A stretch of DNA of 64,000 nt from Methanolobus chelungpuianus (GCF_024500045.1 NZ_JTEO01000010.1:1-64000); one strand, 5' to 3'. Numbered from the stretch's first letter, positions 37,029 to 46,836 are shown. The notes: generated from the letters alone by a model not told the origin. A program made the numbers and translations.

Positions 37029-37703
37029 ATGATCAAAAGCATCCATATAGCAGCGAAGGATCTGAGGTCAGAGTTCAGGACCAAACAGATGATCAATTCC
37101 ATGTTCATATTCTCCCTGCTTGTGATAGTGATATTCAGTATAGCCCTCGGAGATCTGCTTAGCCGGACCGATATCATTGACAGGCTTGCTCCTGCAGTGC
37201 TCTGGGTATCCTTCATTTTTGCCGGGACCGTGGGGCTTTCACGGGCCTTCGGCTCTGAAATGGACAACGGTTGCCTGGAAGGACTGAAACTGTGCCCTGT
37301 GGACCGTGGGGTCATCTACACGGGTAAAACTATCTCAAGTGCGATCATCATGTTCCTTGTCGAGGCAGTGACAATCCCGGTATTTGTGGTCTTGTTCAAT
37401 TACGATATCAGCGGTCTTGCAGGCCTTTCACTGGTGATAGTTCTTGGAACCCTTGGGTTCATAGTGGTCGGAACGCTGCTCTCCGCCCTGACTGTCAACA
37501 CCCGCGCAAGGGAGATCATGCTCCCGATAATGCTGCTGCCCCTGGTGATACCGGTCCTTATCCCGGTCGTGACGGCAACCGGAAAACTTCTCACTGGCAG
37601 CGATATCGGCGACATATATAATGAACTGCAGCTCCTGATAGTCTACGACCTGATCTTCTTTACAGTGGGCCATCTTGTATTCGAGTTCACCATACAGGAC
37701 TGA
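37029..37703 (+). CDS. ccmB: haem exporter membrane protein CcmB
   Basis: A 224-residue membrane protein with six hydrophobic helices. The N-terminal AAKDLRSEFRTKQMINSMFIF is the usual amphipathic start of CcmB, followed by FAGTVGLSRAFGSEMDNGCLEGL, a segment conserved in CcmB, where it contacts the ATPase. It sits 14 bases after ccmA with AGGAGAT before its ATG. Together with CcmA and CcmC it should form the ABC-type complex that releases haem-loaded CcmE. No ccmE is found in this window. Confidence 0.9.
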   Translation: MIKSIHIAAKDLRSEFRTKQMINSMFIFSLLVIVIFSIALGDLLSRTDIIDRLAPAVLWVSFIFAGTVGLSRAFGSEMDNGCLEGLKLCPVDRGVIYTGKTISSAIIMFLVEAVTIPVFVVLFNYDISGLAGLSLVIVLGTLGFIVVGTLLSALTVNTRAREIMLPIMLLPLVIPVLIPVVTATGKLLTGSDIGDIYNELQLLIVYDLIFFTVGHLVFEFTIQD

Positions 37704-37768
37704 AAGAACAGGCAATTCAAAAGCCTTTATATAAAAGGTAGGGTATCGGTAATTTCACAGGAGACAGC

Positions 37769-38470
37769 ATGTTCTTAAGAAAGAATACAGAGAAAGCACT
37801 TGCAATCGCCACTGCAGCCCTTATGGCACTTGCTGTGGGGATGATATTATTCTACCTGCCGGAAATGAGAAGCGGCACGGGCCAGGTGCTGGACAGCAGC
37901 TTCAATATATTCTATTTCCATCTTCCCATCGCATTCATGGCATACTTCTCTTTCATTATCGTGTTCATTGCAAGCATCATGCAGCTCAGCCAGAACAGCA
38001 GCAGATGGGACATGACAGCACTCTCCGCCGCGGAGGTCGGTGTCGTTTTCGCCTTTCTGGTATTGCTCACAGGTTCCATCTGGGCAAAGGCGACCTGGGG
38101 CTGGTACTGGGTCTGGGAGCCCAGGCTTACCACCTCCCTTGTGCTTCTGCTGGTCTATCTCGCGTACCTGATGCTGCGCCAGGCTATCGGGGAGCCTGAG
38201 AAGAGAGCCAGGCTTGCCGCTGTTTTCGGCATAGCCGGTTTTGTTTCCGTGCCACTGAGCTTCCTTTCCATCCGCCTCTGGCGCTCCACACACCCATTGA
38301 TGTTCGGCTCCTCTGCATATGGAGGCTCCGGAGGAGGGCTTGAAGGTACAAGTCTCCAGTTGACCCTGCTTGTTAACATTCTTGCGTTCTTCATGCTCTT
38401 TGTCACACTGCTTGCATACAGGGTCCGCAATGAGGAACTCCGGGAAGAGTTGCGGGCACAGTATGAATAG
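37769..38470 (+). CDS. ccmC: haem exporter protein CcmC
   Basis: A 233-residue membrane protein with six transmembrane helices and the WWD-type haem-handling motif WGWYWVWEPRLTT near residue 110. It also has the two expected external histidines, one in FYFHLPIAFMAYF near 50 and one in RSTHPLMF near 175. CcmC presents haem to CcmE in bacterial system I. It follows ccmB by 65 bases with its own AGGAGA. The last residues are charged (RNEELREELRAQYE). ccmF, ccmH and ccmE are not in this window and must lie elsewhere or be absent. Confidence 0.92.
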   Translation: MFLRKNTEKALAIATAALMALAVGMILFYLPEMRSGTGQVLDSSFNIFYFHLPIAFMAYFSFIIVFIASIMQLSQNSSRWDMTALSAAEVGVVFAFLVLLTGSIWAKATWGWYWVWEPRLTTSLVLLLVYLAYLMLRQAIGEPEKRARLAAVFGIAGFVSVPLSFLSIRLWRSTHPLMFGSSAYGGSGGGLEGTSLQLTLLVNILAFFMLFVTLLAYRVRNEELREELRAQYE

Positions 38471-38544
38471 CCGCGTATACATGCAGGATATCATCCGGTG
38501 CGTCTGAAGAAAAAGATATAAATCACTGGCTTCAATACCTCGTC

Positions 38545-39633
38545 ATGTTGTTCGAACCGATGAACTTATGCGGATTCGGGACCCGCAATCATTTTGTACG
38601 CTCTGCGACCCACGAATGGATGGCCGAAGCTGACGGGACGCCCACCCCCAGGATAGGCGACATGTATGAAGAGCTTGCCAGGAACGAGACGGGTCTTATC
38701 ATCACAGGCTACGCATATGTAAACCCAAAAGGAAAGAGCGACAATTTCCAGCAGGGAATATATGACGACAGGTTCATCGGGCCTTACAGGGACATTGTTT
38801 CCAGGGTCCATGCACAGGGCGGCAGGATAGTGCTCCAGGTGGTCCACGGCGGCAGGCAGACTATGATAGGCGCCGAAAATCCCTATGCTCTTGCCCCTTC
38901 TGCTGTTACTGTGAAAGGAACCGGAATCACACCTGAAGAAATGAGCGAGCATGATATCCTGGAAACAATAGAAGACTTCGCACAGGCAGTAAGGAGAGCA
39001 AAAGAAGCAGGGTTCGATGCCGTGCAACTGCATTGTGCACACGGGTTCCTGCTGAGCAATTTCATCTCGCCATACACCAACCGCAGGAAGGACAGATGGG
39101 GAGGCAGCACTGTAAAGCGCACACAGGTGATCCTTGATATCATCAACAGAGCCAGGGAATTGGCAGGAAACTATCCGATAATGATAAAACTGAATGTCAC
39201 CGACGACTTTCCAAAAGGATCCAGGGGCAATTCCCTTGATGTCCCCGAATCTGTAGAGATAGCAAAGATACTTGCAGAAGGCGGTGTTTGCGCCATCGAG
39301 GTCAGCGGGGGTATTGCAGATGCAGGGGACGAGATGTTCAGGACTAAAATAAGTTCGCCGGATGAAGAAGCTTACTACAGGGAATATTCCAGGATGCTTA
39401 AGGAAGCGGTGGATATCCCTGTGATACTTGTAGGTGGCATCAGGTCCAGGGCAGTCATGGAGATGCTGCTTGAACAGGAATACGCTGATATGGTATCCCT
39501 GAGCAGACCTTTCATCGCTGAGCCGGATCTGGTTATAAAGCTGAAGAACGGGCAGACCGAAAAGGCAAAATGCGTTTCATGTAACCTATGCTCGGACAGC
39601 AGCGGCATCAGATGCAAATACTTCAAAGACTGA
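38545..39633 (+). CDS. NADH:flavin oxidoreductase / Old Yellow Enzyme family protein
   Basis: A 362-residue FMN-dependent TIM-barrel oxidoreductase. The NHFVRSATHEWMAEADGTPT start, LQVVHGGRQT near residue 97, the active-site-type HCAHGFLLSNFISPYTNRR near 165, and the C-terminal flavin phosphate-binding VGGIRSRA near 298 and VSLSRPFIAEPDL are all visible. Cysteines CVSCNLCSDSSGIRC at the C-terminus resemble the start of the [4Fe-4S] motif of the 2,4-dienoyl-CoA reductase group, but the protein ends there. A TATA-like AGATATAAATC near 38514 places the start at the ATG, so it is probably leaderless. Substrate unknown. Confidence 0.88.
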   Translation: MLFEPMNLCGFGTRNHFVRSATHEWMAEADGTPTPRIGDMYEELARNETGLIITGYAYVNPKGKSDNFQQGIYDDRFIGPYRDIVSRVHAQGGRIVLQVVHGGRQTMIGAENPYALAPSAVTVKGTGITPEEMSEHDILETIEDFAQAVRRAKEAGFDAVQLHCAHGFLLSNFISPYTNRRKDRWGGSTVKRTQVILDIINRARELAGNYPIMIKLNVTDDFPKGSRGNSLDVPESVEIAKILAEGGVCAIEVSGGIADAGDEMFRTKISSPDEEAYYREYSRMLKEAVDIPVILVGGIRSRAVMEMLLEQEYADMVSLSRPFIAEPDLVIKLKNGQTEKAKCVSCNLCSDSSGIRCKYFKD

Positions 39634-39636
39634 GGC

Positions 39637-40305
39637 TTAAGCCTGAATGCAGATATTGTCTTCCGGCTCAAGTCTCATGAGACGGTCCACCAGCTCCCGG
39701 TGGTCCCGGAAGAGGAGATCTGCTCTTTTAAGCTTCCCGGATTCCAGGTAAGTAGGTACTCCGACACAGCAGAGTCCGGCACTTAAGGCCGAATCCACGC
39801 CCATTGGCGCATTTTCCACAACGAAGCACTCATCCTTGCCTATTTTCAGCATAGCGACAGCTTTGAGATATGGATCAGGAGCAGGCTTGCCGTGCCTCAC
39901 GTCATCTCCTGTGACAATTACATCAAAGACCCCCGGGAACTTACTCTCCATTATATCGTAAACTATAGGCTTATCCGAACCCGATACCACAGCAAGCAGG
40001 AACTTCTTCTTAAGTTGGTGGAGGCAAGCCTCCATTCCCCCGAACACCCTGAGCTCTGCAATGCGCCTGAACTCTCCTACGTACTTTTCTACAATAGAGC
40101 CGACGTCATATTTTGAGGGTTCGTTAGTCTCCTTTTCCAGCAGGAACCTGACAACATCCCCGGTCTTTTCGCCTTCCCTCTCGTAGATGTCCTGCGGATC
40201 GATGGAAATACCAAGCTCATTGAACACATTTTCCATCGCCCGTGCGTGGTATGGCATTGAGTCGGTCAATACTCCGTCCATGTCAAATATGACTGCTTTT
40301 AGCAC
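39637..40305 (-). CDS. HAD-superfamily phosphatase, beta-phosphoglucomutase-like
   Basis: A 222-residue haloacid dehalogenase-fold hydrolase. Motif I FDMDGVLTDS (nucleophile Asp and acid Asp) is at residues 8-17, motif II is SGSDKP near 110, Lys is in GKPAPDPYLKA near 143, and motif III is ENAPMGVDSALSAG near 167. The helical cap between motifs I and II places it in subfamily I (Gph/PgmB-like). It may hydrolyse or isomerise a small phosphorylated metabolite. Convergent with the oxidoreductase gene, their ends separated by 3 bases. Confidence 0.9.
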   Translation of the reverse strand: MLKAVIFDMDGVLTDSMPYHARAMENVFNELGISIDPQDIYEREGEKTGDVVRFLLEKETNEPSKYDVGSIVEKYVGEFRRIAELRVFGGMEACLHQLKKKFLLAVVSGSDKPIVYDIMESKFPGVFDVIVTGDDVRHGKPAPDPYLKAVAMLKIGKDECFVVENAPMGVDSALSAGLCCVGVPTYLESGKLKRADLLFRDHRELVDRLMRLEPEDNICIQA

Positions 40306-40406
40306 TTGTTTATCCCCGGCTGTAGTTTATCGCGTTTCAGGGACATCATGATGTCATAATATAAATAGTAAAGTCTAAAATACTAGATTCCCATATTACT
40401 TTTCTT

Positions 40407-41069
40407 ATGAGACTGGATGCATATCTTGTGGAGACCGGGCATTTCAAATCCCGTGCAAGGGCAAAGGCCGCGATACTTGAAGGAAATGTCTGCGTAGGCG
40501 GCACTATTGTAAAAAAACCCTCAAAGGACATAAGTGCCGGTGAAGTCGTCCTTGTAGAGGAAGGCCTGGACATGCCAAAGGGATACTTCAAGCTCAAAAG
40601 GATACAGGAGGCCACCGGGATCATCAGTGAGGGAGACAGCGTGCTTGATCTTGGATCAAGTGCCGGAGGATTTGTTACCTTTGCCTCGGAGATAGCTGCC
40701 AGGGTGCGGGGCGTTGAGTTCAGCAGGGATTTCAGGACCGAGCTCAAAAAGATAGAACATGAGAGAGAAAACGTTTCTATCGTATTTGCAGACGTGTTCC
40801 GGGCTCCACTAAGGGAACTCTCCCCGGATCAGGTGGATGTCCTGCTTATTGATATGACACTCGAGCCCCTTGATTCGGTCCAGGCCCTGGAGAGAGTATC
40901 ACCCCTGCTCAAAATCGGCGGTAAGCTCCTGCTGGTCATCAAGATATCGGACAAGGAAGACAGTGGGCCTTTCATTGAGATGGTGGGGGCTGGCGGGTTC
41001 AGGATACTCGAAGTAATAGACCCGGAGCAGATGGAGATCTACATCATAGCCGAGAAAACGGATACCTGA
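40407..41069 (+). CDS. TlyA-like S4-domain rRNA methyltransferase
   Basis: A 220-residue protein. An S4 RNA-binding domain (MRLDAYLVETGHFKSRARAKAAILEGNVCVGG, residues 1-60) is followed by an FtsJ/RrmJ-like SAM methyltransferase domain with VLDLGSSAGGFVTFA near residue 79 and LLIDMTLEPL near 153. This is the TlyA architecture; in bacteria TlyA makes 2'-O-methylcytidines in rRNA. A TATA-like AATATAAATAG lies near 40358. The DUF2119 gene starts 9 bases after the stop, so the two are probably one operon. Confidence 0.88.
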   Translation: MRLDAYLVETGHFKSRARAKAAILEGNVCVGGTIVKKPSKDISAGEVVLVEEGLDMPKGYFKLKRIQEATGIISEGDSVLDLGSSAGGFVTFASEIAARVRGVEFSRDFRTELKKIEHERENVSIVFADVFRAPLRELSPDQVDVLLIDMTLEPLDSVQALERVSPLLKIGGKLLLVIKISDKEDSGPFIEMVGAGGFRILEVIDPEQMEIYIIAEKTDT

Positions 41070-41077
41070 AGAGGAGC

Positions 41078-41710
41078 ATGACATACAGGATACTTGGAAA
41101 TGGAGAGCCGGTAAGACTTCTTGTAGCCGGCCTCCATGGCAGCGAATGGAAGGATACATCTGACATACTTGAAAATATCCGGGCGCCGAAGGAAGGGACT
41201 CTGGCAGTGATCCCTGTAGTAAGCAAAGGCAACTACGTGTCAACCCTGGACGACACGTATTTTACAGGCATCGGCCAGCCGATCATAGAAGCAGTTGAAG
41301 GGCTGCGCCCCTGTATTTATATCGAGCTGCATTCATACTCTGCAAAGAACCTCGCAGCCCTTACCGATCCTGACAGGCTGAATATCTCGGGTGTGCCCCC
41401 TTTCAGCAGGCTGGACCATGACGTGCTGCTGGGCTCCGTGGGCCCCTTTATCCGCAGGAAATACTTCCCGCCGCAGGCCCTGTGCCTGACATTTGAGATA
41501 CAGAAGGATAATTCCCTCTCAAAACTGCATGCATCTGAACTCATAGATATCGTTAAGGAGTGCATATCCAAGGAGGAGTTCATCAGGTTCATGTTCGGAC
41601 GTTACCCAAAACAGGCAGAGAACGTCATCAGGGATTACAGGAACTTCTACGGCATGCAGGATAACCTGGAAATGTTCATGAAAAAACAAGTTGGAAGGGA
41701 CAGGAAATGA
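41078..41710 (+). CDS. DUF2119 family protein
   Basis: A 210-residue archaeal protein, mostly found in methanogens. The GEPVRLLVAGLHGSEWKDTSDIL opening and VIPVVSKGNYVSTLDDTYF, YIELHSYSAKNLAALTDPDR and LTFEIQKDN segments resemble a succinylglutamate desuccinylase/zinc-peptidase-like fold, with possible metal ligands His in LHGSEW and His in ELHSYS. Function not established. Co-transcribed with the TlyA-like gene upstream and convergent with the thermosome gene. Confidence 0.8.
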   Translation: MTYRILGNGEPVRLLVAGLHGSEWKDTSDILENIRAPKEGTLAVIPVVSKGNYVSTLDDTYFTGIGQPIIEAVEGLRPCIYIELHSYSAKNLAALTDPDRLNISGVPPFSRLDHDVLLGSVGPFIRRKYFPPQALCLTFEIQKDNSLSKLHASELIDIVKECISKEEFIRFMFGRYPKQAENVIRDYRNFYGMQDNLEMFMKKQVGRDRK

Positions 41711-41729
41711 TAAGAGGCCACGCCTCTTA
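41711..41729. terminator. hairpin between DUF2119 and thermosome genes
   Basis: TAAGAGGC (41711-41718) pairs perfectly with GCCTCTTA (41722-41729) around a 3-base loop. It lies between the convergent stop codons, with the thermosome stop inside the right arm, so it could act for both transcripts. T-runs are weak. Confidence 0.4.
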
Positions 41730-43361
41730 CATTCCCATTCCGCTCATATCGTAATTGTGGATGTTGTGCTCGGGAGCTACATCCATCATGGCCTTTTCCC
41801 TGGCACGGAGCATGTCGTCGACGCGCAGGACCATGGTTGCCACTTCGGTAGCTGACTTGATGGCCTGGGTCTTCACCCTGAGAGGGTCGGTGATGCCCAT
41901 TTCGTACATGTTGGAAGCGTCGCCGGTCTCCACATTGAGGCCTGCATGCTTCATTGAGCCGTGACTGGCACGCAGCTTAAGCAGGATATCGATCGCATCA
42001 AAGCCACAGTTCTCTGCTATGGTCCTTGGGATCTCCTCCACGGCTGATGCGAAGGCGTTGATGGCCATCTGCTCGCGGCCCTCCACGCTTGAAGCGTATG
42101 CGCGCAGCTTCTGTGCAACCTCTATCTCGGATGCTCCTCCGCCGGGGACTATTGTACCGTCCTCGAAAACGCATTTTACAACACGCAGTGCATCGTCAAA
42201 GACACGCTCGATATTGTCGGTCACATGCTCGGAGCCGCCTTTGATGAGGATGGTCATGGTCTTTGCATCCCTGAAGCCCTTGATATAGGTCTTTTCCTCA
42301 TACAGATCCTCCTGCTCCACAAGTTCGGCATATCCGAGGTCATCAGCGGTCATTTCCTGGACATTCCTCACAAGGGATGCACCTGTTGAGCGTGTGAGTT
42401 TGAGCATATCCTCTTCCCTGACACGTCTCGTGGCGTACACGCCTGCTTCCTTGAAGAAGTGCAGTGCATAATCGTCCATGGCCTTGGAACAGAACACGAC
42501 GTTGGCGCCGGTATCAATGATCTTCTGTATAGTGTTCCTGAAATTGGCCCTCTCCTGCTCCTTGAATTCCTGGAGCTGTTCAGCCCGGTCAACCATAAGC
42601 TTGGACTTGGTCGAGGTCTTGCCGAAATTAAGCTCGGTGTCGATAAGCGCGATCTTCGCATTCTCTATGCGGTGGGGCATCTCGGGATGGAGTGCCTCCT
42701 GCCTTATGGATATGCCGTTTATGAGCTCGGTGTCATCGATGGTACCGCCCACTTCCTTTGCGATCACAATGTCATCATCTATGTTGACCTTGCCATCCTG
42801 CTCTATTGCAAGTATGGCATCCACGCATATGCCTGCAAGGTGATCATTTGCCATCTCGGATGCCTTACCGGTGATGGATGTCATTGCGATTCTCTTCAGC
42901 GCCTCCCTGTCATTCCTATCTACCTTGATGGCATAGTCCTTGAGGACCTGCAAAGACTTTTCTGATGCCATGCTGAACCCTTTGACAATAACCGTCGGGT
43001 GAACTCCCAGACCTACAAGCTCCTGCGCTTTTTCAAGCAGGGCGCCTGCCATGACCACTGCACTGGTCGTACCGTCCCCGGCTGACTTCTCCTGGGTGCT
43101 GGCTACTTCCACGATCATTTTTGCCGTGGGATGCTCGATGTCCATTTCCTGCAAGATGGTTGCGCCATCGTTGGTGAGAGTGATGTCGCCTATCACATTG
43201 ACAAGCATCTTGTCCATGCCTTTCGGGCCAAGGGTCGATTTGACTATGCTTGCAACGGCTTTAGCTGATGCGATATTGACTGATAATGCATCTTTCCCAG
43301 TGGTGCGCTCTTTACTTGGATCTATGATAATAACGGGCTGACCGCCATATTGTCCTGCCAT
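41727..43361 (-). CDS. thermosome (archaeal group II chaperonin) subunit
   Basis: A 544-residue chaperonin subunit of the TCP-1/thermosome family that forms a double-ring folding chamber. Motifs: [15 protein letters not shown] near residue 38, TNDGATIL near 60, [15 protein letters not shown] near 90 (ATP site), [13 protein letters not shown] near 205, and [12 protein letters not shown] near 395. It ends in the MSGMGM-type Gly/Met tail typical of group II chaperonins. I place the start at the ATG at 43361 because GGAGG sits just upstream; the frame runs on to 43466. Intact and single-copy here; other subunits may exist elsewhere. Confidence 0.96.
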   Translation of the reverse strand: MAGQYGGQPVIIIDPSKERTTGKDALSVNIASAKAVASIVKSTLGPKGMDKMLVNVIGDITLTNDGATILQEMDIEHPTAKMIVEVASTQEKSAGDGTTSAVVMAGALLEKAQELVGLGVHPTVIVKGFSMASEKSLQVLKDYAIKVDRNDREALKRIAMTSITGKASEMANDHLAGICVDAILAIEQDGKVNIDDDIVIAKEVGGTIDDTELINGISIRQEALHPEMPHRIENAKIALIDTELNFGKTSTKSKLMVDRAEQLQEFKEQERANFRNTIQKIIDTGANVVFCSKAMDDYALHFFKEAGVYATRRVREEDMLKLTRSTGASLVRNVQEMTADDLGYAELVEQEDLYEEKTYIKGFRDAKTMTILIKGGSEHVTDNIERVFDDALRVVKCVFEDGTIVPGGGASEIEVAQKLRAYASSVEGREQMAINAFASAVEEIPRTIAENCGFDAIDILLKLRASHGSMKHAGLNVETGDASNMYEMGITDPLRVKTQAIKSATEVATMVLRVDDMLRAREKAMMDVAPEHNIHNYDMSGMGM

Positions 43362-43516
43362 GCTTCCAAACCTCCAATCAACAGAATTGATATGATCGTA
43401 ATTACGTAATCTATGAGTGAAACTAACTGTATGTGGTTCTATAAAAATGTTTCGGCTACTTATCATATCGCAGGGAATTCAAAACATTTAACATATAAAT
43501 GGTTGTTATCCAGACC

Positions 43517-44320
43517 ATGCTTACTTTCATAGGACTGGGTCTTTTCGATGAAAAGGATATCTCTCTAAAAGGTCTCGAGGCCATAGAACAGGCAGACATT
43601 GTTTTTGCGGAGTTCTACACCTCTGTGCTCATGGGCGCCACCGTGGAAAAACTTGAGAAGCTCTACGGGAAGAAGGTCCATGTCCTCTTGAGGGAAGAAG
43701 TGGAGCAGGATCCTCACTGGCTTGACCAGGCACAGGAGCAGGATGTCGTGTTCCTTACAGGCGGTGACACCATGGTATCGACCACCCACGTTGACCTGCG
43801 CCTGAGGGCACAGGACAAAGGCATCACCACCAGGCTCATCCATGGGGCATCCATCACATCAGCTATCTGCGGGCTTTCCGGGCTGCAGAATTATCGCTTC
43901 GGGAAAGCTTCGACCATACCCCATCCATATACCAGCAGCAGAGGCGTTACAGTCATTTCCGAAACACCCTATGAGACAATAAAGCTCAACAAGCAGCATA
44001 ATCTTCATACATTGGTATTCCTGGACATCGATAAGGAAAAAGGGTACATGACAGTGAACCAGGCACTTGAGCTGTTATTGAAGGTGGAGGACAAAAGAAA
44101 GGAAGGAGTAATGAACAATGCACTTGCGGTAGGTATCGCCAGGGCAGGCTCCCCAGGGCCAGTAGTGAAGGCTGGCTACGCACAAATGCTCAGGGAGAGC
44201 GATTTCGGCAGTCCGCTGCATATACTTGTTATTCCTGCGTCACTGCATTTTATCGAAGCAGAAGCCCTTGTCAAGCTTGCAGGTGCTCCCTCTTCGCTAA
44301 TGGAAGAGAGCAATGACTGA
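43517..44320 (+). CDS. dph5: diphthine synthase
   Basis: A 267-residue SAM methyltransferase of the tetrapyrrole-methylase fold that methylates the modified histidine of elongation factor 2 on the way to diphthamide. The MLTFIGLGLFDEKDISLKGLEAIEQAD start, FLTGGDTMVSTTHVDLR near residue 76, GASITSAICGLSGLQNYRFGK near 108, and TIPHPY near 133 are the family pattern. A TATA-like ACATATAAATGG at 43489-43500 lies about 20 bases upstream of this ATG, so translation is probably leaderless here. Convergent relations: it diverges from the thermosome gene. Confidence 0.93.
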   Translation: MLTFIGLGLFDEKDISLKGLEAIEQADIVFAEFYTSVLMGATVEKLEKLYGKKVHVLLREEVEQDPHWLDQAQEQDVVFLTGGDTMVSTTHVDLRLRAQDKGITTRLIHGASITSAICGLSGLQNYRFGKASTIPHPYTSSRGVTVISETPYETIKLNKQHNLHTLVFLDIDKEKGYMTVNQALELLLKVEDKRKEGVMNNALAVGIARAGSPGPVVKAGYAQMLRESDFGSPLHILVIPASLHFIEAEALVKLAGAPSSLMEESND

Positions 44321-44417
44321 GAAGCAGAGCTTATGGAAGAACATGAACCCTGCATCCGGGGAAAATATAATAATACGTGTGAATCATATAATAAAGACCA
44401 AGAATGAGGGATGAAAA

Positions 44418-46133
44418 ATGGTTCGAGGTTCAGTAGGCGTTATCTTTGGAGAGACAGGAACCCTTGATTTCAAGTTGCTTGTCTCAGACAGTACAGCGGT
44501 CCACAGAGGCGCATATATCAAAGCCTGGCACGAGACCGACGGCTGGGTACTCGCGCAGGTGTTATCTATCACACGTTCAAGCGATTCCTTCACACTGGAG
44601 GAAGCAAAGAGCGGACAGCGTAAGGACAAGAGCGATGACAGGATAGTGGCAGAGGCCACGGTTATCGGCACCCGTGACAGCGAAGGCATGCTCAGGTCCC
44701 CTGTTATTCCTTTCAGCCCCGGCGACCTTATATATGTTGCCGACGAGGGGCTCATACGCTCAGTACTGGGACTCTCGGGCGAGGATATGAACATCGGCCT
44801 GCTGGAAGGCACTAGCATCAGAGTCCAGTTAAGCGTCAACAGCCTTGTGCAGAAACACTGCAGCATACTTGCCAAGACAGGAAGCGGTAAGTCCTATACT
44901 GCCGCCGTGCTGCTGGAAGAGCTGCTTGACCGTGACATACCACTCCTTATATTAGACCCGCACAGCGAATATGCGTCCCTCAAGGTCGAAGCGCCCGAGG
45001 ATGCAGAAGCTTTCAAGAAGTTCGGCGTGACCTCGAAGTCCTATGCTGACAGAGTTACAGTGTACACCCCCGCCAGCAAGGCAATAAACCCCGGTGCTGA
45101 TGAGCTTTTCAGGCTCAATGGCATCAACCTCACAGTAAAGGACCTGACCTCCATCTTCCCGGAGAACTTCAACACCACACATACCGGAATACTCTACGAG
45201 GCTATACAGAAGCTGCGGGCCGAGATGGAAACCTACACGCTTGAAGACATCATCTTCGCGGTAAGCAACGACAAGAGCAAGGCTAGGTGGAATGTCATCA
45301 GCATGCTTGAGAGCATTAACGAGACAGGCATCCTCTCGCCAAATCCCACACCAATAGAGGCGCTTGTACGAAAGGGCAGGGCTGCCATACTTGACTTCAA
45401 GGGAGTGCCTCCGGACATGCAGAGCATGATAGTGTCCCAGATCTGCTCGGCACTGTTCGAGGCAAGAAAACTGGACCGCGTGCCCCCCGGAATGCTGGTT
45501 GTGGAGGAAGCCCACAACTATGCGCCTGAAAAGGGTTTCAGCAAGACTGCCAGTACCGATATCCTCAGGACCATTGCATCCGAGGGCAGGAAATTCGGTC
45601 TTGGCATGATGGTGATATCCCAGCGCCCTGCAAGGGTCGACAAGAACGTCCTCTCCCAGTGCGGCACCCAGATCATCATGAAGGTCACAAACCCCAACGA
45701 CCTCAAGGCCATCAGTAAGGGTCTCGAGGGCGTGAGCTCATATGTGGAGGACGAGCTTATGCGGCTTCCCCCGGGTGTTGCCATGCTTGTGAGCAATGAC
45801 ATCGAGAGACCCATACTTGTCGATATCAGGATAAGGAAGTCAAAGCATGGAGGAGAATCCGTGAACGTGCTCAAGGCGGCGAAGGCAAAAGGCCCGGCAC
45901 CAGCGCCCGAAGTTGCAACAAAGGTCCCGGTCGCCAAGGCCCGGGAGACCCACGTGCCAACAACCCATGTGCCGACGACACCTGTTACTGCAAAGCCCCC
46001 GGTGCAAGTGGAAGCTCCGCCTGTCCAGGAGCAGGAACAACCTACCAGCCCGCCCCCGAAGAGACAGCCCTCACGCCCTCCAAGGAATGAGGGAGGCAAA
46101 CTGTTCACAAGAATATTCGGCAGCGGTAAATGA
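44418..46133 (+). CDS. herA: HerA-type bipolar DNA helicase/translocase
   Basis: A 571-residue hexameric ATPase. The N-terminal HAS-barrel (residues 1 to about 110) is followed by a RecA-like domain with Walker A AKTGSGKSYTAAVLLEELL near 152, LLILDPHSEYASL near 176 and Walker B MLVVEEAHNYAPE near 360, and an arginine-finger region IVSQRPARVDK near 397. Residues from about 490 on are a Pro/Thr/Gln-rich linker with short repeats (HVPTTHVPTTPV) before a basic end. HerA usually travels with NurA, Mre11 and Rad50; none is here. A TATA-like TATAATAA near 44389 and GAGGGAT support the start. Confidence 0.92.
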   Translation: MVRGSVGVIFGETGTLDFKLLVSDSTAVHRGAYIKAWHETDGWVLAQVLSITRSSDSFTLEEAKSGQRKDKSDDRIVAEATVIGTRDSEGMLRSPVIPFSPGDLIYVADEGLIRSVLGLSGEDMNIGLLEGTSIRVQLSVNSLVQKHCSILAKTGSGKSYTAAVLLEELLDRDIPLLILDPHSEYASLKVEAPEDAEAFKKFGVTSKSYADRVTVYTPASKAINPGADELFRLNGINLTVKDLTSIFPENFNTTHTGILYEAIQKLRAEMETYTLEDIIFAVSNDKSKARWNVISMLESINETGILSPNPTPIEALVRKGRAAILDFKGVPPDMQSMIVSQICSALFEARKLDRVPPGMLVVEEAHNYAPEKGFSKTASTDILRTIASEGRKFGLGMMVISQRPARVDKNVLSQCGTQIIMKVTNPNDLKAISKGLEGVSSYVEDELMRLPPGVAMLVSNDIERPILVDIRIRKSKHGGESVNVLKAAKAKGPAPAPEVATKVPVAKARETHVPTTHVPTTPVTAKPPVQVEAPPVQEQEQPTSPPPKRQPSRPPRNEGGKLFTRIFGSGK

Positions 46134-46157
46134 AATAAAGATATCTGGCGATATGAG

Positions 46158-46439
46158 ATGGCTGCGGAACTGAATGAAAAGGTTAAGAGATATGAGGGAC
46201 TATTGAGGGCTGCGCTTGAGAAAGCCGTTATCGCGCCCATTGACAGGTCCCACATGTACACTGTGGCTACGGACTACCGCACCATGGCTGCATCGTACTA
46301 CAATGACGGGCTGCATTTCATGGAAAATGACGATCCGGTGAACGCACTGGTATGTTTCAGCTACGGGCATGCCTGGCTGGATGCCGGTGCACGGCTTGGC
46401 CTGTTCAATGTGGACGACGATGTCCTATTTACCATTTGA
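46158..46439 (+). CDS. DUF357 family protein
   Basis: A 93-residue helical protein. ELNEKVKRYEGLLRAALEKAVIAPIDRSHMYTVATDYRTMAASYYNDGLHFMENDDPVNALVCFSYGHAWLDAGARLGLF is the archaeal DUF357 pattern, a compact helical bundle with an unknown role. It starts 25 bases after herA and is in the same orientation. The context of herA and the DUF555 protein suggests a housekeeping information-processing or nucleotide role, but nothing specific can be read from the sequence. Confidence 0.85.
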   Translation: MAAELNEKVKRYEGLLRAALEKAVIAPIDRSHMYTVATDYRTMAASYYNDGLHFMENDDPVNALVCFSYGHAWLDAGARLGLFNVDDDVLFTI

Positions 46440-46494
46440 ACGATTAGTATCGATTAATAACTGAAGAAGAAGAGACGTGAATCGGAGAGAAACT

Positions 46495-46836
46495 ATGACG
46501 AATTATCATGTTACGCTTGAAGCTGCCTGGTTGGTAAGAGACGTAAAATCCGGTGATGATGCCATCGGTGTTGCAATTTCCGAGGCAGGCAAGCGCCTGA
46601 ACCCTAAACTGGATTATGTGGAAGTGGACATCGGCACCACATTCTGCCCCTCGTGCAATGAACCTTTCAGCAGCGTTTTCGTTGCAGCCAACACAGCCAT
46701 TGTGGGACTTGTCCTTGAGATGAAAGTATTCGATGCGGAAAGTAAGGAGCATGCAGCAAGGATAGCTAAATCCGTCATCGGCAGGGCATTACGTGATGTG
46801 CCCCTCGATGTTGTTGATGTTGAAGAGTTCGAATAA
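46495..46836 (+). CDS. DUF555/UPF0212 family protein
   Basis: A 113-residue archaeal protein. It begins [47 protein letters not shown] and has a CxxC (FCPSCNEPF) that could bind zinc. GGAGAG before the ATG at 46495 decides the start over the upstream frame opening at 46477. Its conservation in methanogens suggests a central role, still uncharacterised as far as I know. The kinase gene follows after 15 bases. Confidence 0.85.
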   Translation: MTNYHVTLEAAWLVRDVKSGDDAIGVAISEAGKRLNPKLDYVEVDIGTTFCPSCNEPFSSVFVAANTAIVGLVLEMKVFDAESKEHAARIAKSVIGRALRDVPLDVVDVEEFE

